Below are positions 26,637-33,831 of a stretch of DNA of 64,000 nt, one piece after another. Origin of the DNA: Pseudomonas sp. Root562 (GTDB taxonomy: Bacteria; Pseudomonadota; Gammaproteobacteria; Pseudomonadales; Pseudomonadaceae); NCBI RefSeq assembly GCF_001427125.1, contig NZ_LMGK01000020.1, positions 363,416 through 427,415 on the forward strand, written 5' to 3'. A model generated the notes under the pieces. The model was not told where the DNA came from. It searched no databases and saw only the letters and a list, made by a program, of their open reading frames with translations. How positions within the stretch are numbered: position 1 is the first letter of the stretch; every line of letters begins with the position of its first letter. The position numbers were made by a program, and so were the translations under genes.

Positions 26637-27716
26637 ATGACCGCCATCCACATCAAGTTTCCCTCCCTGACGCTCAAGGCCGGGCCGCGTGCCTTGGCGC
26701 GCATCCGTGAAAACGGGTTGCAGGCTGCCGATGTCGGCACGTTGCCGGGCGCTGCCGGTGGCCCCAAGGCATTGGGGATTCAGGGGCTGGACCTGGCGTT
26801 ATTCGGCCAATGGTTGCCGACGGCGCCCCGGGAGCGCTCGCTGATCGGCGCATCGGTGGGTTCCTGGCGCTTCGCCAGTGCCTGCCTGCCGGACGCGGCC
26901 GAAGGCATCCGCCGACTTGGCCACCTCTACACCGAGCAGGATTTCGCCAAGGGTGTGACCATGGCGCAAATCAGCCAGAGCTCGCGGCGCATGCTCGATG
27001 ACTTGCTCGACGGTCACGATGCCGCCCTGCTCGCCAACCCCCATTACCGCCTGAACGTCATGGTGGTCAAAAGCCACGGCCTGCTCGCGGATGACCATCG
27101 CGGGCGTCTGGGCCTTGGCCTGTCGTCGGTGATTGCCGATAACCTGCGCGGCCGCGCGCGGCTGTCGCGGCACTTCGAACGGTTGATCATTCACGATCCG
27201 CGCCTGGCGCCGCCGGTCAATGCGCTGAATGACTTCCCGTCACGTTTCGTCGCCCTCGATGCCGGGAATCTGCGCCAGGCCTTGCTAGCCTCCGGATCGA
27301 TCCCGATGGTGATGGAAGGCGTGCGCGATCTGCCGGGTGCCGGCGCCGGGACGTTCCGCGACGGCGGCTTGCTCGACTATCACCTCGACCTGCCCTACAG
27401 CGGCGATGACATCGTGCTCTATCCGCATTTCACCGACCGGGTGATTCCCGGCTGGTTCGACAAGACGCTGCCTTGGCGCCGCGCCTGCCCGGCACGCCTG
27501 CAAAATGTCTTGCTGGTGGCGCCGTCGAAGGAGTACCTGGCGCGTTTGCCCTACGGCAAACTGCCGGACCGCAACGACTTCAAACGTTTCATGGGCGACG
27601 CCCCGAGCCGACAGAAATACTGGCGTGCGGCGATGGATGAAAGTCGGCGCCTGGGCGATGAGTTTCTCGAACTGGCCGCCAACGGTCGCCTTGGCGAGCG
27701 CTTGCTGACCCTTTAG
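26637..27716 (+). CDS. Patatin-like phospholipase-family protein
   Basis: A 359-residue protein with the patatin catalytic pattern: a glycine-rich oxyanion stretch GAAGGPK (about 38-44), nucleophile Ser73 in GASVG, and a catalytic Asp in FRDGGLLDYH. These form a Ser-Asp dyad for lipid acyl hydrolysis. There is no signal peptide, so it is cytoplasmic unless exported by another route. The ATG at 26637 has GAGG upstream; an ATG 21 bases earlier lacks one. It stands alone ahead of queD. Substrate and role are unknown; housekeeping lipid turnover is as likely as an effector role, since no T6SS gene is adjacent. Confidence 0.85.
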   Translation: MTAIHIKFPSLTLKAGPRALARIRENGLQAADVGTLPGAAGGPKALGIQGLDLALFGQWLPTAPRERSLIGASVGSWRFASACLPDAAEGIRRLGHLYTEQDFAKGVTMAQISQSSRRMLDDLLDGHDAALLANPHYRLNVMVVKSHGLLADDHRGRLGLGLSSVIADNLRGRARLSRHFERLIIHDPRLAPPVNALNDFPSRFVALDAGNLRQALLASGSIPMVMEGVRDLPGAGAGTFRDGGLLDYHLDLPYSGDDIVLYPHFTDRVIPGWFDKTLPWRRACPARLQNVLLVAPSKEYLARLPYGKLPDRNDFKRFMGDAPSRQKYWRAAMDESRRLGDEFLELAANGRLGERLLTL

Positions 27717-27791
27717 TCAGGACAAGCTGTTAAACTCGCCGCCTGCCCGAATCGCTGCGGCGAACGCCATCTGAACAGAGCTGAAAACACT

Positions 27792-28148
27792 GTGGAAATT
27801 TTCAAAGAGTTTACTTTCGAATCCGCCCACCGCCTGCCCCACGTCCCGGACGGCCACAAGTGCGGCCGCCTGCATGGTCACTCGTTCAAAGTGGCGATTC
27901 ATCTGAGCGGCGACCTCGATCCGCACACCGGCTGGATCCGCGATTTCTCCGAGATCAAGGCGATCTTCAAGCCGCTGTACGAGCGTCTGGACCACAACTA
28001 TCTGAACGACATTCCCGGCCTGGAAAACCCGACCAGTGAAGTGTTGGCCAAGTTCATCTGGGCCGAAATGAAACCTCTGCTGCCGGAACTCAGTGCGATC
28101 CGCATCCACGAGACGTGCACCAGCGGTTGCATCTATCGCGGCGAGTAA
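27792..28148 (+). CDS. queD: 6-carboxy-5,6,7,8-tetrahydropterin synthase
   Basis: QueD converts dihydroneopterin triphosphate to 6-carboxytetrahydropterin, the second step of queuosine synthesis. The 118-residue product has zinc ligands His13, His28 and His30, catalytic Cys24 (HKCGRLHGH), the DHNYLND motif and a C-terminal HETCTSG. Translation begins at GTG (27792), giving MEIFKEFTFESAHRLP, a standard family start. It is followed by a REP pair and a terminator, so it is the end of its transcript. Confidence 0.95.
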   Translation: MEIFKEFTFESAHRLPHVPDGHKCGRLHGHSFKVAIHLSGDLDPHTGWIRDFSEIKAIFKPLYERLDHNYLNDIPGLENPTSEVLAKFIWAEMKPLLPELSAIRIHETCTSGCIYRGE

Positions 28149-28170
28149 ACCTGCCAATGGATGCACAACC

Positions 28171-28273
28171 CTGTAGGAGCGAGCCTGCTCGCGATGGACG
28201 TCAAGACACCGCGTTTTTTCCAGATACACCACGTTAACGTTAACGTCTTTCGCGAGCAGGCTCGCTCCTACAT
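28171..28273. repeat. Paired REP-like palindromes after queD
   Basis: A ctgtaggagcgagcctgctcgcg unit faces an inverted cgcgagcaggctcgctcctac unit. Between them lies a gttaacgttaac direct repeat of six bases. Confidence 0.75.
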
Positions 28274-28298
28274 TGGGTATGCGTTTCGTCAGTGATAC

Positions 28299-28327
28299 AA
28301 AAAACAGCCTTCAACGGCTGTTTTTTT
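28299..28327 (+). terminator. Rho-independent terminator after queD
   Basis: ACAGCC / GGCTGT stem with a short loop (TTCAAC), flanked by A-runs on the left and seven T on the right. It could serve both strands; here it would end the queD transcript just before the hydrolase gene. Confidence 0.85.
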
Positions 28328-28370
28328 ATGCCTATGCTTTTTGGCTCGCACCTGCCAAGAGGACACGTCC

Positions 28371-29216
28371 ATGACTGAATGGCCACTGGCTCAAACCTAC
28401 CGCTTCAAAGGGCACTCCGTTCGCTATGCCGTTCGCGGCGATGGCCCGCCGCTGGTGTTCGTGCACGGCACACCCTTCTCTTCTTATGTATGGCACCGGA
28501 TTGCGCCGCATTTCATCACCACGCACCGCATTCACTACTTCGACCTGCTGGGCTACGGGCTATCCGAGAAAGTTGAGGGTGACGTTTCATTGGGCGTGCA
28601 GAACGAATTACTGGCGCAACTGTTGGAACACTGGGGCCTGGATAACCCCGATGTGGTGGCCCATGACTTTGGCGGCGCGACCACCCTGCGTGCGCACCTG
28701 CTCAACGGCAAGGATTACCGCAGCCTGACGCTGATCGACCCGGTCGCGCTGACGCCCTGGGGCTCGCCGTTCGTGCAACATGTGCGACAGCATGAAGCGG
28801 CGTTCAGCGGATTGCCCGACTACATTCAGCAAGCCATCGTGCCGGCCTATATCCGCGGGGCAATCAAACGCGACATTCCGGACGACGAACTCGCACCGTA
28901 CGTGCAACCCTGGCTGGGCGACCCCGGGCAAGCGGCCTTTTACCGGCAGATCGCTCAGATGGACGAACGCTTCACCCGCGAAGTCGAAGGCTTCTACCCG
29001 ACGATGCGCTGCCCGGTGCAGATCCTGTGGGGCGAGGACGATCAGTGGATTCCCATCGAACGCGGGCGAGCCTTGCAACAGATGATCCCGGGCGCACAGT
29101 TTCACGCGGTTCCCAACGCCGGTCATCTGGTGCAGGAAGATGCTCCTGAGGCCGTTGTCGCGGCGTTGATGCGATTTTTGCCACTGGCGGGGATTGCCAT
29201 CACCGAGCTAACGTAA
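28371..29216 (+). CDS. Alpha/beta hydrolase with Asp nucleophile (haloalkane dehalogenase-like)
   Basis: A 281-residue cytoplasmic alpha/beta hydrolase. The HGTP oxyanion loop is at about 32-35. The nucleophile elbow reads VAHDFGG, placing Asp99 where lipases and esterases have Ser. The acid is Asp224 (GEDDQWIP; Asp223 is the alternative) and the base His252 (PNAGHLV). An Asp nucleophile is seen in haloalkane dehalogenases and epoxide hydrolases; the usual Trp of HDWG is Phe here. The epoxide-hydrolase lid tyrosines were not checked. The ATG at 28371 has GAGGAC upstream. It lies 37 bases before codA, so co-transcription is likely and a role in nucleobase or amide metabolism is possible. Confidence 0.82.
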   Translation: MTEWPLAQTYRFKGHSVRYAVRGDGPPLVFVHGTPFSSYVWHRIAPHFITTHRIHYFDLLGYGLSEKVEGDVSLGVQNELLAQLLEHWGLDNPDVVAHDFGGATTLRAHLLNGKDYRSLTLIDPVALTPWGSPFVQHVRQHEAAFSGLPDYIQQAIVPAYIRGAIKRDIPDDELAPYVQPWLGDPGQAAFYRQIAQMDERFTREVEGFYPTMRCPVQILWGEDDQWIPIERGRALQQMIPGAQFHAVPNAGHLVQEDAPEAVVAALMRFLPLAGIAITELT

Positions 29217-29253
29217 GGACATTGACAACCGAACCTCTAAAAGGACTCTCCTG

Positions 29254-30498
29254 ATGCACATCATCAATGCCAGGTTGCGCAACCAGGAAGGCCTGCATGA
29301 GTTGCACCTGGAAAACGGCCTGATCAGCAACATCGCCCGCCAGACCGAAGCACCTACCCTGGGGCCAGACGATCTGGATGCCGGCGGCAACCTGGTCATA
29401 CCGCCCTTCGTCGAGCCGCACATTCATCTCGACGCGACCCTGACTGCGGGCGAGCCGCGCTGGAACATGAGCGGTACGCTGTTTGAAGGCATCGAGTGCT
29501 GGGGCGAGCGCAAAGCCACCATCACCCAGGAAGACACCAAGACCCGGGCCAGGAAAACCATCCAGAACCTGGCGGCCCACGGCATCCAGCACGTGCGCAC
29601 GCATGTCGATGTCACTGACCCGCAGTTGACCGCCCTGAAGGCGATGCTCGAAGTGCGCGAGGAAAGCCGGCACCTGGTGGACATGCAAATCGTCGCATTC
29701 CCGCAGGAAGGCATCGAGTCCTATCGCAACGGCCGGGACTTGATGGAGGAAGCGATCCACATGGGTGCCGACGTGGTCGGCGGCATTCCGCATTTCGAGT
29801 ACACCCGCGAGCAGGGTGTCAGTTCGGTGAAGTTCCTGATGGACCTGGCCGAGCGCACCGGGTGTCTGGTGGACGTGCATTGCGATGAAACCGACGACCC
29901 GCACTCACGCTTCCTCGAAGTGCTCGCCGAAGAGGCCCGCAGCCGCGACATGGGTTCGCGGGTCACCGCCAGCCACACCACGGCCATGGGCTCCTACGAC
30001 AACGCCTACTGCGCCAAACTGTTTCGTCTGCTCGGGCATTCGGGCATCAGCTTCGTTTCATGCCCCACCGAAAGCATCCACCTGCAGGGCCGCTTCGATA
30101 ACTTTCCGAAACGCCGGGGCGTGACCCGGGTCAACGAGCTGCTCGAAGCCGGCATGAACGTGTGTTTCGGCCAGGATTCGATTGTCGACCCGTGGTATCC
30201 GCTGGGCAACGGCAACATCTTGCGGGTACTCGAAGCGGGCCTGCACATCTGTCACATGCTCGGTTACCGCAACCTGCAAAGCGCCCTGGACCTGGTGACC
30301 GACAACAGCGCCAAGGCCCTGGCCCTGGGTGACCGCTACGGACTGGAACCGGGCCGGCCAGCGAACCTGCTGATTCTTTCTGCCGAAAGCGATTACGAAG
30401 TGATCCGCAGCCAGGGATTGCCGTTGTATTCGGTGCGTGGAGGCAAGGTGTTGATGAAGCGGACGATGCCGGTGGTGGAGTTCAGTGGGGTGGATTGA
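29254..30498 (+). CDS. codA: Cytosine deaminase-family amidohydrolase
   Basis: A 414-residue amidohydrolase colinear with E. coli CodA, which deaminates cytosine to uracil. Metal ligands align: His56 and His58 (EPHIHLD), His209, Asp308, with Glu212, His241 and Gln151 in the active site. The numbering is offset by five from E. coli without gaps over that stretch. Two active-site neighbours differ: the FGHDD of E. coli is FGQDS here, so Asp314 is replaced by Ser309 and the preceding His by Gln. The substrate may therefore not be plain cytosine. It is probably cytoplasmic. No codB permease is adjacent; an Asp-nucleophile hydrolase precedes it. Confidence 0.85.
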   Translation: MHIINARLRNQEGLHELHLENGLISNIARQTEAPTLGPDDLDAGGNLVIPPFVEPHIHLDATLTAGEPRWNMSGTLFEGIECWGERKATITQEDTKTRARKTIQNLAAHGIQHVRTHVDVTDPQLTALKAMLEVREESRHLVDMQIVAFPQEGIESYRNGRDLMEEAIHMGADVVGGIPHFEYTREQGVSSVKFLMDLAERTGCLVDVHCDETDDPHSRFLEVLAEEARSRDMGSRVTASHTTAMGSYDNAYCAKLFRLLGHSGISFVSCPTESIHLQGRFDNFPKRRGVTRVNELLEAGMNVCFGQDSIVDPWYPLGNGNILRVLEAGLHICHMLGYRNLQSALDLVTDNSAKALALGDRYGLEPGRPANLLILSAESDYEVIRSQGLPLYSVRGGKVLMKRTMPVVEFSGVD

Positions 30499-30524
30499 TC
30501 TTCCGGTTTAATCAATTACACCCT

Positions 30525-30582
30525 GGTTATCGCTAGTCGATTTGTCACCGGCTATACACCGTGGCGTAAACTAGCGATAACC
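30525..30582. repeat. 13-bp perfect inverted repeat between codA and the Hcp islet
   Basis: GGTTATCGCTAGT (30525-30537) and ACTAGCGATAACC (30570-30582) are separated by 32 bases. No T-run follows on either strand at the right place. It lies between convergent genes and marks the GC drop at the edge of the Hcp/effector islet. It may be a factor-independent transcript end, a protein site or the trace of an inserted element. Confidence 0.6.
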
Positions 30583-30594
30583 TAATGTAAAAAA

Positions 30595-30957
30595 TCAAAC
30601 CAACAAAAACCTAAGGACAACCATCGAAAAAAACACCACTCCACCTGCAATCCAAGGCGCTATCAACTTTCGCTTAAGATCTAGCGGCAAATTCAACAAC
30701 TCATCCTTCTCTATAAGACCCCGTTTTTCGCATAGCCGAGGGATCAAAAACATTATTGCAATTGATCCACACCTATGAACCTTTCCAATCAAGCCAAAAC
30801 CAGAAAACACTTCACGATTGCTTGCAACATATTTACTTTTATCCAAGTAGCTTTCTATTATTTCCGTATATCGAATGGTGAATATAAATATCCACACCAA
30901 CACCAAAAACATCAAGAATATTAAAAATATTGCAGTAAAACCCAATACAATCCTCAT
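30595..30957 (-). CDS. Small two-TM membrane protein, candidate immunity protein
   Basis: A 120-residue protein with a strong N-terminal membrane segment (about 4-28) and a C-terminal one (about 100-119), joined by a charged cytoplasmic or periplasmic loop with two Cys. The ATG at 30957 overlaps the stop of the upstream gene by one base (TAATG), so the two are translationally coupled. Small membrane proteins directly downstream of an Hcp-linked toxin usually protect the producer by binding a membrane-acting toxin. Nothing in the sequence itself names a family. Base composition is clearly AT-richer than codA next door, suggesting acquisition with the toxin gene. Confidence 0.7.
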   Translation of the reverse strand: MRIVLGFTAIFLIFLMFLVLVWIFIFTIRYTEIIESYLDKSKYVASNREVFSGFGLIGKVHRCGSIAIMFLIPRLCEKRGLIEKDELLNLPLDLKRKLIAPWIAGGVVFFSMVVLRFLLV

Positions 30958-31931
30958 TATTGAAGATACTCATAAATTATGTCACCGCCCATCCCACCTA
31001 TATTTCCACCGATTGCTCCTCCTGCCCAACCGCCTACTCCACTCCCTACCACCATACAAGCTAGTGCACCGGCCCCGCCGGTAGCGACCCCGAAGGCAAC
31101 AGCGCATCCGATTGAAGTTACGTAACCTCCAACAAACCCGCCGAAAGATCCACCATACAGGCTGCCCGACAACTTCCCTCCTTCTAGATACTTAGCTTTC
31201 CTGCATTGCTCTTCACGCCCAGTCGTGCATGCCTCATAAATTGAGGCACCTGTTGCAGTTACACTCAGGCCGACCCCCAGATAGGTCCCTTTTTTCATGA
31301 GGCTGGATGCTTTCGCCACGCCATTAATGGTTTCGGCATAGCCGGCTATGGTCCCCGTATGCAGGTAACTTTTGGTGGAAATGCCCAGCATGTCCTTGAT
31401 CGAGCCTTGGTTACGCAAACCGGAGCCAAATCGGGCAAAGCTTCTCAACTGATGATCAAGCTTCTCAAATAGAGCCTTACGCTTTGTATAAAAGGCATCT
31501 CGACTCTCAGCGCCACCCTGTCTCAATAAATCACCATGAGCGCTTTCGATTTTTTCCAGGGTTGTCTTGATGCCATCAAGGTGTTTGCTCCAGGCACCAC
31601 CCACCGCGCCAATCCCTATGGATGAATAACCAAGCATTCTTGTCAAAAGTTCGTGATTTTCAACTATGAAACCATCGCTCTGCATTCCATTTGTCATAAT
31701 CGCCAAATGGACTTCCAACGCTTTGCGCATATAAAACGCTTCTTCGGCCGTACACGACGCTACTGATTCATCACCTACTATTACTATTTCACCGGGCAAC
31801 ACCACTGTATTGATAATGTGAGAATTCAACACATCAAACTTGATACTGGATTTTTGCCCAAGATTCAACTTTGACTTTAAATACGAATAGGGCTGCACAT
31901 GCTCATTGATAAAAATGTAGGCCTTTGACAT
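30957..31931 (-). CDS. Putative Hcp-associated T6SS effector with glycine-zipper C-terminus
   Basis: A 324-residue protein of no family I recognise. An N-terminal segment (about 10-55: LKSKLNLG...IKFDVLN...NTVVLPGEIVIVGD) looks like a degenerate LysM-type or carrier-binding domain. A helical, charged middle (about 60-200) follows. The last third has a hydrophobic helix (about 217-235), a Cys-containing turn and a glycine-zipper stretch (about 256-318) fit for membrane insertion. There is no signal peptide. The gene starts ten bases after hcp, its ribosome-binding site overlapping the hcp stop (TGAGG), and it is coupled to a small membrane protein gene. Delivery through the Hcp tube and pore formation in a rival cell are inferences. 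Confidence 0.6.
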   Translation of the reverse strand: MSKAYIFINEHVQPYSYLKSKLNLGQKSSIKFDVLNSHIINTVVLPGEIVIVGDESVASCTAEEAFYMRKALEVHLAIMTNGMQSDGFIVENHELLTRMLGYSSIGIGAVGGAWSKHLDGIKTTLEKIESAHGDLLRQGGAESRDAFYTKRKALFEKLDHQLRSFARFGSGLRNQGSIKDMLGISTKSYLHTGTIAGYAETINGVAKASSLMKKGTYLGVGLSVTATGASIYEACTTGREEQCRKAKYLEGGKLSGSLYGGSFGGFVGGYVTSIGCAVAFGVATGGAGALACMVVGSGVGGWAGGAIGGNIGGMGGDIIYEYLQ

Positions 31932-31941
31932 CAGCTAAACC

Positions 31942-32430
31942 TCACGAGCATTTCTTATTAGCAATACGATCCCACCCACCGGCCACGTTTCCGCCGCCTG
32001 CGCCGTCTGTACGCTTTTGCTGGGTGTAGATCGTTCTTATGCGCCCGTAATCTAGACTGATACTTTCGGTAGGTATCCCGTCATTTGCTATTTGCGAGTA
32101 ACTGGAAATGATCACCTCTTCAAGCTGGATCTCGAAGTATTTGAGTTTCTCGCCACCTGCGCGGTGCAAACTTAAAACAACTTCTTTCAGGTGCTCACCC
32201 GCGCAACTAGCCTCCAAAAGTTTGCTACTGGATTTATCCAGGGTTTTGGTGAACGTAAAATCGGAAACGGTCGTACGCCCCGAAGAAGCTCCCCCCGCAG
32301 AACTGGCCGTAGCCGACGTTCCTTGGTGGGTGCCGAAGCGGTAGCCGGTAATTTCGATCCAGTCACTGTGTTGCTCATCAAGCGCTTCACCCGGGATTCC
32401 ACTGATTTTCAAAAAAGCGTCAAATGCCAT
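31942..32430 (-). CDS. hcp: Type VI secretion tube protein Hcp (orphan)
   Basis: A 162-residue Hcp1-family protein. It has the family N-terminus MAFDAFLKISGIPGEALDE, then W..I.GYRFG, the FTFTKTLDKSS strand, LLEASCAGEHLKEVVLSLHRAGG and a YFEIQLEEVIISS strand. Hcp forms hexameric rings stacked into the needle tube and can chaperone small effectors inside its lumen. The ATG at 32430 has AAGGAACGG upstream. No other T6SS gene (VgrG, TssBC, ClpV) is in the window, so it is an orphan served by a main cluster elsewhere. The next two genes are tightly linked to it. An Ala/Ser/Gly-rich loop (SATASSAGGASSGR) is longer than usual. Confidence 0.92.
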   Translation of the reverse strand: MAFDAFLKISGIPGEALDEQHSDWIEITGYRFGTHQGTSATASSAGGASSGRTTVSDFTFTKTLDKSSSKLLEASCAGEHLKEVVLSLHRAGGEKLKYFEIQLEEVIISSYSQIANDGIPTESISLDYGRIRTIYTQQKRTDGAGGGNVAGGWDRIANKKCS

Positions 32431-32633
32431 GCCACCGTTCCTTGGCAGTGGAATTGTTCATCAATTCCTTCATGAGCAAAGCTACAACTTTCTCTTTAAA
32501 CAATGGTTTGACTAACACCCCCTGAGTACTGCGAAAAAGAGCTTTCCTATGCCGCTCTGCCAAATTTCTGTAGGACCTGTCCACATATGCCGGGGTTACT
32601 GTGGGCGGCGATTCGATAACGGCGACATAAGAT
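32431..32633. other. Gap upstream of hcp
   Basis: About 200 AT-richer bases between hcp and the DapF-like gene. A 79-codon open frame on the minus strand (32420-32659, TTG start) runs through it, overlapping the upstream gene end and the hcp start. Its predicted peptide is Lys/Leu-rich near the C-terminus. It has no visible ribosome-binding site and I do not count it as a gene; the hcp promoter must lie here. Confidence 0.4.
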
Positions 32634-33626
32634 TCAACTAACCAACCGGGCCGTACCAAACAGACTAACCCGACTCAACTTCCCCCGCTCTTCCTCCAGC
32701 AAAATCGGCGCAGTACCACCGGGCATCGTCACTTTCACCTCCCCGGCACTCACCCAGCCCACCCGCCAGGCCGCGCACGCCACCGCCGTGGCGCTGGTGC
32801 CGGAGGACGCCGTCGGCCCTTCGCCGCGTTCGAATACTCGCGCGATCACTCGCTGCGCGGCATCATGGGCCGCCCATTGCAGATTGATCCCCGCCGGGCA
32901 CGGTTGTCCTGCCCCGGTGGGCATGGCGAAAGCGATTCGCGTGAGCCCTTCGCCCAATGCGGGTTCACGCATTTGCTCGTTGCTCGGCAGCGCATCCATG
33001 TGGTCCACCAGCGTCACACAATGCGGATTACCGACCCGTACAAACTGACTGCGGACCCATGCGCCGTTCAATGCTGCCAACGGCTGTACATGACTCAGCT
33101 CACGGCCGTTGAACGTTACACTCTCAACGCCTTGAGCACTGACTGCTTGCGGGCCGAAAGTCGGTTGCCCCAGATCCAGCCAGAAACCCTGCACCCCTTC
33201 GACCTGCGCCGCTTTCACCGAGGTTTCTCCCGGTGAAATCACATCGGCCTTGTCGTGATGAACCCTGAGCACGCACGCCTCGTCCCGGGGCAATAACCCT
33301 TGGTCACTCAGGGCCTGGGAGAAAATCGTCAGGCCGTTTCCACTGCGTTCGGCGAGGGTGCCGTCGGTGTTGACAATCAACAGATCGAACGGTGGCGACG
33401 ACTGGAACGGGCCAACCAGCAAGCCATCGCTGCGATGAGCCTTGCTGCCGGTCGGTTGCTCACCCGGTGCCCAGGAACAGCATGCTTCGACGGCTGCCGA
33501 CGCCCACAATTGGCGGGTTTGCGCGGCGTGGCCGGCTTGATCGGGCACAGCGATGCCCATTTGCCGCAGCGCCTCGGGCGCCGCAACCATGTAGATATTG
33601 CCTCGTGCATCGTAGAGCCGAGTCAT
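32634..33626 (-). CDS. Diaminopimelate epimerase-like protein lacking both catalytic cysteines
   Basis: A 330-residue protein with the DapF fold pattern: YDARGNIYMV near the start, then RSGNGL (about 94-99), GNPHCVTLVD in the middle and FERGEGPTASSGTSA (about 264-278). In true DapF the two active-site residues are Cys, in QCGNG and ACGSG. Both are Ser here (Ser95 and Ser275), so the two-base cysteine mechanism cannot work as written. It is longer than DapF (about 276 residues), with an inserted N-terminal stretch at about 30-65. It is probably a second, divergent paralogue with another reaction; lysine synthesis would be served by a dapF elsewhere. It is the last gene before the Hcp islet on the same strand. 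Confidence 0.8.
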   Translation of the reverse strand: MTRLYDARGNIYMVAAPEALRQMGIAVPDQAGHAAQTRQLWASAAVEACCSWAPGEQPTGSKAHRSDGLLVGPFQSSPPFDLLIVNTDGTLAERSGNGLTIFSQALSDQGLLPRDEACVLRVHHDKADVISPGETSVKAAQVEGVQGFWLDLGQPTFGPQAVSAQGVESVTFNGRELSHVQPLAALNGAWVRSQFVRVGNPHCVTLVDHMDALPSNEQMREPALGEGLTRIAFAMPTGAGQPCPAGINLQWAAHDAAQRVIARVFERGEGPTASSGTSATAVACAAWRVGWVSAGEVKVTMPGGTAPILLEEERGKLSRVSLFGTARLVS

Positions 33627-33831
33627 GTACCAGTCCTGAGTTCAGCCAAAAAAGAGTCTGTACTTTAGGGCCTCACGGAAGACGACAGCAATCGATTGCC
33701 CCGTCGAATTGCGGTTACTACGCGCCCGGGGTTTATCGCGAACTGTTGTCGTCACCTGTCATTAATGACAGCAGACAACCTATCCGCACCAGCGCAAAGT
33801 TGAATCCTGGCCCTTATTGCCCGGTGACACC

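Noticed and set aside
26637..27716. Patatin-like protein as a second T6SS effector
   Set aside because: No hcp, vgrG, PAAR or immunity-like gene is adjacent, and the gene sits among housekeeping genes.
30525..30582. Integron attC site
   Set aside because: The arms have GTT on the left and AAC on the right, the wrong way round for attC core sites, and there is no integrase.
32420..32659. 79-codon frame between the DapF-like gene and hcp
   Set aside because: TTG start inside the neighbouring gene, no ribosome site and overlap with the hcp start. It could be a remnant, but coding is not supported.
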